Source of the DNA: Silene latifolia
Taxonomy: Eukaryota; Streptophyta; Magnoliopsida; Caryophyllales; Caryophyllaceae
Direction: 5' to 3'
Assembly (NCBI RefSeq): GCF_048544455.1
Contig: NC_133536.1
Coordinates: forward strand, 31,002,152 to 31,066,151
DNA length: 64,000 bases
Position numbers and translations under genes: made by a program. The notes below the pieces were generated by a model, which saw only the letters and a list, made by a program, of their open reading frames with translations, was not told where the DNA came from and ran no database searches. Every line of letters begins with the position of its first letter. Positions within the stretch are counted from its first letter, which is position 1. This document shows, piece after piece, positions 58,568 through 64,000 of the stretch.

Positions 58568-61500
58568 TCGACAAGTTTGCGTCACCAATTCTCTTGTCCT
58601 ATTACTATCTCCCACTCAATGCAAGGTGTCTTTCAGGTCGTACTTGCAAGTGATCATATCGAGAGTGGTTTCCTCGATCTGGAGAATAACTGATTGACCG
58701 GATTTATCCACCATGGATACATTCCGAGCGTGGCCACGCATTTCCAGTTCATTACTCCTCGAGTGGCCCTGAGATATTGTTATAACCCTGACTAGGGGTG
58801 GACAATTCCTATCGCACTCATTCCCTTCAACTAGCCACAACCATCATAACCCAAAATATGCCCATTTGACCCCATTTACGAAGGTCGTAGTAACACAAAT
58901 CAAAATTAATCTGTAAATGTACCATCTTAGGCGAATAGTCTTAGTAAAAAGAATCGACTCATTTGAATACTATAGCAGCTCTCGTCACGACCAGGCTATA
59001 TAAATTTGCCAGAACTCTATAAGCGGTCATAAGACCCGACAAAGTGTTCCTAACAGTCCGCCTATGTGATCGACTAGTCATCTCACATGACTCTATGACA
59101 CTTGAACTTGCCATCAATCGCATCACACTCTAGTCACTTCGAGACGTCACCTCATGTAAGTAACCATGGGCAAATACAATGCTAATCCGTGTTCACTTAA
59201 ACGGGGTTCAATTGTCTCTACAACCCGTTGGATGTAACAAAGTATAAGGTGAGTTACTAATAACTCAAACGACAAATGCCGACATCACACTCGGGTAGTC
59301 AATACAAGATTACAACCTTGTGATGCATATCGTAAGTGTGTAAACACTTGTTGATTTCAACAGAAGTTTAACATGTTACGTGTCCATGTGTTCAAACTTC
59401 TCAATCGTATTATCCTTTACATTCATGTTATCACTCATAGCATGAACCTTACCAAGTACACATCAAGGTTCCCGACCTTGGTTTCGGTTCTTTATCTTAA
59501 AAGAATTTCGTTATCGATTATCACATAACGAACGAATTTGTGGTGAATGATATAACTTGTACCGATCAAGTACTTCATCCACACACAATGCACTAGGTAA
59601 ATGTTTTGTAGAGTCTTGCAACAATTTGTCAAGATGATTAGCCTAGCACTTCTCACAAGTCCTAGCATATTAGGAAAGATTAGTTATAAACAACTTCTTA
59701 TTCAACTAAATATCTTTCCAAACTTCTTATTTCTCTTTTTAGCTTGAAAGGCTTAGGATTCTCTTAAATCCTTACATGTGCTCGGATTTTCATAAATATG
59801 TGCAACCTCTTGTCACATAACAGAGCATTCTGTCAAACACCGAAATCGCTCATCGAATTTTTCTCGAGAATTCATGACGTTTCTATTTTGGCTTACCAAT
59901 GATCCATCATGCTCTTATGCATATGATTCATAATTGGACATGCGCATGATTATTCTAATGGCGGAAACATTAGTAACTTTTAATCATGTCATCAACTATA
60001 TTTAGGTTCAAGGAACGACCATGACTGCTAATGGCAATTCCATTTTCATTTACATGAATAACCTATGTGTATGTTGATTCGATGTGTATCTCTTAATACT
60101 AATCCAACATCTCTGGATGTAATTGGATTCATCATGGTCCATTTTCATCCAGAATTGAAAACTCAAATACTTCTTTATGAAAGAAGATATTAGCTCGTCA
60201 TTCCTAATGAGTAATGAGTTGTAAACATTCAAAGGATGATAGCTCCCACTAAATTTCATGTCTTCACATGATAATTTCTAAACTCCCACTTAATTCCACA
60301 TGTTTCGAAATTGATTACTCAATTGAAAACATTTCAAAATTGGAATGTATGTTGCTTTGCAAAGTTATTAAGATGAAGCCATATATGTTCCCATCATATC
60401 CTTTCAAAATTCTTATTTTGAAGAGGTCTCATCTCAACCTTATGGAAAGAGATTTTAATCTCTAGTTCGTACATGGCATAATGATACGTAGTAATGTCAT
60501 TGTTTAAATATAAATAATATCTAATACACGTCCTTCAAAAATATCCCTTTCAGAAGGAGGTTTAACCAATTCATTTTCATAATGTGGTTAAGTAATGACA
60601 TTTGCGAGGTTAAAAACTTAGCTATTGAGGATATCGGTATATATCAATCCTTGCAACTCGTTTATAACTAGTATGTTACTTTGATTCATTTAGGCTCTTA
60701 AGTAAATCTCAAGGTTGAAACTGTTGGTCAAAATTTTTCATAAACTAGTCAAAACTCTTGTTAAGACTTTATATTAGTCATTTTGTTCCAAAACTTTCTT
60801 TTGGTCTCCTCGTGTAGTTATCTTGAGAACATACTTTTATGATTACTTCACTTGGTCTCTTTAGTCATATAGAACTTACTTGAGACCATAGATCTCATCT
60901 ATTGCGTATACTATATAAATAGATATACCTTCATTCAAATCATTCTCTCTTGCGTAGATCTCATTTACACAAGTACACAAACTTATCTTGGTGTGAGTTG
61001 TGTCCTCATTTTTCTCCCACTCTATCTTTAGAATAAATACACTAGAGATTCAAATGTAGCATATGAGACACAAATAATGATGTTGAAGTATAAGGAGAAC
61101 TATCTCATAGATTGACTAATAGTTTTAGATTTCGTAAGTGTACTTGGTGATTGACATTCCTTTAAGAGAGTTCATAGACTCAAAATCACTTTATGAATGA
61201 TCATACACAAGCCTTAAGCATGTGGACATATAATGAATCCCGTCATTATACTTGTCTATTAGATCATTTTAAGTGAATAATCATATGTTACTAAGAGCAA
61301 GCATTTAAATACGAATTTTAGAACAAAGGATAAAATGATAAAATGGGTGACTTGGGTTGCAAACCAAGCCACCATTATCCAAAATACAACCAATTATCCA
61401 AAATACCTTTCCATGTCGAACACGGAAACTTAAAGGTTCTAAAATCCAAAACATAATTAAAATAAGACAATAAAAAGCGAAGCTCCATGAAAGCTATTCC

Positions 61501-61647
61501 TAGATTCTTGATGGTTTCTCATGCTTGCTTTTCTTTTCCCTTGTCTTTGCTTGGTGGAGGCCCTATTTACAATAAAAAGGGAGATACATTATTACAACTT
61601 TGTATCACAATACCATAGTTGAATTAGAAACATAAAAGAAAGGATAG
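58568..61647. other. Internal region of the copia-type element, no pol
   Basis: About 3 kb between gag and the 3' LTR where a copia pol (protease, integrase, RT, RNase H) would be expected. No such motifs are visible in any frame, and open stretches are short and featureless. An acceptor-like TTGTAAATAG (about 61574-61565, minus) lies roughly 90 bases after the donor-like end of gag. Confidence 0.7.
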
Positions 61648-62544
61648 TCATTTACCTACTGGAGTAATCTTTCCAGCCTTAATATCACCAAGGTATTTGG
61701 AACAATTTCTTTTCCAATGTCCAATACCATTACAATAATGGCATTTATCAAGAGGACCCTTCTTGATTTTTGAAGTGCTAGCATCATTAGCCTTAGCTTT
61801 GGTGAAAGTGGGAGCTTGTTTCTTACCCTTCCTCCCGTTCTTCTTGAACTTCCCCTTGCTCTTAGTGCTTATGTTAAGCACATCCTTTGGTGGGTTCACA
61901 TTTAACCCCATGTCCCTCTCGGCTTGCACAAGTAACTTGTGCAATTCTTTAAGAGACACATCCTTGTCTTGCATGTTAAAATTCACCCGGAATTGAACAT
62001 ACGCTTTGACTTTGGATAAGGAGTATAGAATCCTATCTACAATGAGTTCTTTGGGGATTTCAACCTTTTGAATCTTCAAGGTCTCGACTAGCTCCATAAG
62101 TTTGAGCACATGAGGGCTAACCTTTTGGCCCTCTTTGAAGTCGAGATCAAAGAATGCCGCGGCCGCCTCATATTGGACGATCCGCGGAGTTTGTGAAAAC
62201 ATTGTCACAAGCTTGGAGTAAATCTCATTAGCGGTGCCCATTTTAAAGGCTCTCCTTTGGAGATCCGCCTCCATCTCAAATATCAAGACGTTTTTCATTG
62301 CGGCGGACTCCTTATGGTAAGCCTCATATGCTTCCCTAGTGGCGGTGGTCGACCTAGTAGTAGGTTCGGGTGGAGAGGCCTCGGTTAGGTAACGAAGCTT
62401 GTCGTCACCTTGGGCGGCTAGTTTGAGTTGGGCATCCCAATCGGAGAAATTTGACCCATTCTTTTCAAGTTTACATCGATCCATGAAGGATCGGAGCCAT
62501 GATGAATTAGCGAGAGGCGTGGCGTTAGGGGTTGGTGTTGCCAT
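61648..62544 (-). CDS. Copia-type gag protein
   Basis: The 298-residue protein starts at the ATG of 62544. Residues about 20-210 are the copia gag (UBN2-type) domain: KLEKNGSNFSDWDAQLKLAA, ATREAYEAYHKESAAMKN, MFSQTPRIVQYEAAAAFFDL, IPKELIVDRILYSL and QDKDVSLKELHKLLVQAERD. A Lys-rich segment follows, then a CCHC zinc knuckle CHYCNGIGHWKRNC near the end. Gag builds the particle and binds RNA. The reading frame is open throughout. Its last codons sit in a donor-like AG/GTAAAT context; spliced gag RNAs are known for copia BARE elements. With no pol nearby, this looks like a gag-only element needing a partner for reverse transcription. Confidence 0.88.
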   Translation of the reverse strand: MATPTPNATPLANSSWLRSFMDRCKLEKNGSNFSDWDAQLKLAAQGDDKLRYLTEASPPEPTTRSTTATREAYEAYHKESAAMKNVLIFEMEADLQRRAFKMGTANEIYSKLVTMFSQTPRIVQYEAAAAFFDLDFKEGQKVSPHVLKLMELVETLKIQKVEIPKELIVDRILYSLSKVKAYVQFRVNFNMQDKDVSLKELHKLLVQAERDMGLNVNPPKDVLNISTKSKGKFKKNGRKGKKQAPTFTKAKANDASTSKIKKGPLDKCHYCNGIGHWKRNCSKYLGDIKAGKITPVGK

Positions 62545-63446
62545 TTGTTATGAGAAAAGAAGTGGTCTACAAAACAAAATAGAAGGAGTAAAACAAATGT
62601 CGTTTTAACAATAATACTCGTAAAAATTTATAATTTAAACAAGTTTTATCCATTTTTCTAGTGACCTCTACCCAACTAGATAAATGATTCCAAGACCCAA
62701 ATTCATATTGACTTAGGCACGGTGGGGCCGATTCATCCTTTATCAATATAACTCGGTGGATTAACGTTTAATCGATTCTACTTTTAGAACTCTTGGTCTA
62801 TAATATTACATTAACATTTATCTTTAGCCCAAAACACATTCAACAAGGGGACGGTGTGGCCGATAAAGCCCTTATCGAAAAACTTTTGTTGAGTTCAATC
62901 CAAATTTCGAATAAATGTGTCCATGATCCAAACCCACATTGACTTGGGCACGGTGTGGCCGATTCATCCCTTATCAACATGAATTCGGTGGATAGACATT
63001 TATCACCCACTTCCCCTACGCAACAAGGTTTGTACCCCGGTGTGGCCGAGTGCACTCCCTCACGAAATAGGTTTTCATGGTTTCTACTATTTGGTAAGGC
63101 TATGTCTCAATTGATTTGTTTTAGCGAGAGGTCATGCCAATTTATTATCTATCACGTTTTAAGTGAACTAAAGCGGTGAACTACGATAATTGTATTTGAC
63201 ACGGTCGATTAACTCGATAAGATGATGATGCATGTTTTAGTTATGGCGATTTAGCGATGCATGTGACATATAAATAAAATGCAAAGCATAAAAAAATCCT
63301 AGTATGGCCTTCCTAAAACAGAAAACTATTTAACTATTACATATTCGGAAACCAACTCCATTGGTCCCTTGAACTTCGGTTGTGGCACGCATCTCGAGGT
63401 AACACCGTCTTTATGTATCGCCATCTTGAAGAAATCCCATTTACAT
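62545..63446. other. Copia-type leader with repeated CGGTGTGGCCGA phrase
   Basis: The region upstream of gag on the minus strand holds four spaced copies of CGGTG(T/G)GGCCGA (near 62721, 62852, 62950, 63041), most followed by a TTATC phrase. No primer-binding site or 5' LTR is reached before another LTR begins at 63447. Small frames here are not convincing. Confidence 0.6.
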
Positions 63447-64000
63447 TGTAATACTCCGTATTTTAGTTGGAGTACTCGGTCGAGTACTTGGTTGGTACTC
63501 GGTCGAGTGTGTGTTACTCGGCCGAGTGCACTTGACCGAGTAAACCGGTTCAATTGAGTTTGACGGTTTCTTTTATGTTTTGGCCAAGGTTTTTATTTTT
63601 AACAGTTGGGTCATTTCTAATTTCATTTTATCATTCATAAAACCATTTCTAAACCTAGAGAGAGGGAGAGGAAGAACAATTGTAGAGCCTTTCAATTGAT
63701 TGAAGATTTCTCATCGATTTCAACCTAATTCGATTTCCCAGTTTGTAAGTCGATTTCATTCCATTGTTTATACTGTTTTAAATTGTTCGTCTTCAAAAAG
63801 TTTGAAAAGAGAGTCCTGTTTATTTGATGTCTAGTTTATGCATATAAAATATCGTAGTCAAATTCTTTATGGTTTGTCCTAGGTGATTTATTTATGAACA
63901 TGTCGCTGAAAAGTCCGCGAATCTGATTTGGTTGTGGAAAATGATTTGAAACCCTAATTTTTATGTCGATTCAGTTATGAGGCTTCTTCATACATCATCT
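63447..64000 (+). repeat. 5' part of another LTR (presumed Ty3), runs off the window
   Basis: TGTAATACTCCG begins abruptly within the copia leader. It is followed by three dyads, a TATA-like CATAAAACC near 63637 and an AGAGAGAGGGAGAGG leader, an LTR-like layout. The start resembles that of the solo LTR at 22149. The other end, and so the target duplication, lie outside. It could instead be a host promoter, but the TG start at a clean junction favours an LTR. Confidence 0.55.
63471..63541. promoter_or_regulatory. Triple ACTCG-GT-CGAGT dyad
   Basis: AGTACTCGGTCGAGTACT (63471-63488; eight-base arms around GT), TACTCGGTCGAGTG (about 63495), and TACTCGGCCGAGTG (about 63515), then a half site CCGAGTAA. 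They lie about 95-165 bases upstream of a TATA-like box. Confidence 0.7.

Noticed and set aside
1-64000. tRNA, rRNA or organelle DNA insertions
   Set aside because: Looked for conserved tRNA arms, rRNA blocks and plastid or mitochondrial gene text; none were recognised by eye.

Overview
This window is repeat-dense nuclear DNA of a flowering plant. No complete host gene can be supported. Plant-specific LTR retrotransposon lineages (Tat/Retand-like and Athila-like Ty3 elements, a Ty1/copia gag), a plant L1-type LINE whose ORF2 ends in RNase H, Helitron termini and Stowaway and hAT MITEs all point to a plant. Tat elements carrying antisense genes are known from Silene, so the order Caryophyllales is a reasonable but unproven guess.

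Layout. (1) 1-16.7 kb is the 3' part of a broken Tat-lineage Ty3 element. It runs from integrase through two antisense accessory gene remnants (DUF7745-like, then plant-mobile-domain-like), a polypurine tract at 8011-8026 and one LTR from 8027. A nearly intact 6.3-kb L1-type LINE (9491-15836) with an 18-bp target duplication sits inside that LTR. (2) 16.7-44.5 kb is an AT-rich mosaic of non-autonomous Helitron-like units joined head to tail. The CTAG ends lie at 20716, 25792, 28700 and 31962, with opposite-strand ends at 17596 and 33535. Nested in it are a solo LTR (22149-24423), which itself holds a Stowaway and an hAT MITE, several other MITEs, two sets of exon-like gene fragments, a LINE RNase H fragment, and a 3-kb inverted-repeat element set between (CT)n/(TA)n microsatellites (40.3-43.35 kb). 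(3) 44641-57366 is a very young Athila-like element on the minus strand, with near-identical 1533-bp LTRs and TGCAT target duplications. It is inserted in the LTR of (4), a minus-strand copia-type element (about 44.55 to >63.4 kb) that has gag but no visible pol. (5) At 63447 a further LTR begins and runs out of the window.

The most interesting pattern concerns promoters. All three readable Ty3-type or presumed Ty3-type LTRs carry paired, strongly dyad-symmetric GC-rich motifs upstream of a TATA box, each family with its own sequence. In the Tat element the same dyad also lies upstream of each antisense accessory gene. In the Athila element the same dyad pair lies upstream of the accessory ORF that follows integrase, which also has an intron-like leader. 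This suggests that accessory genes in two unrelated retroelement lineages use the LTR's own control module. That is an inference from position and needs transcript data.
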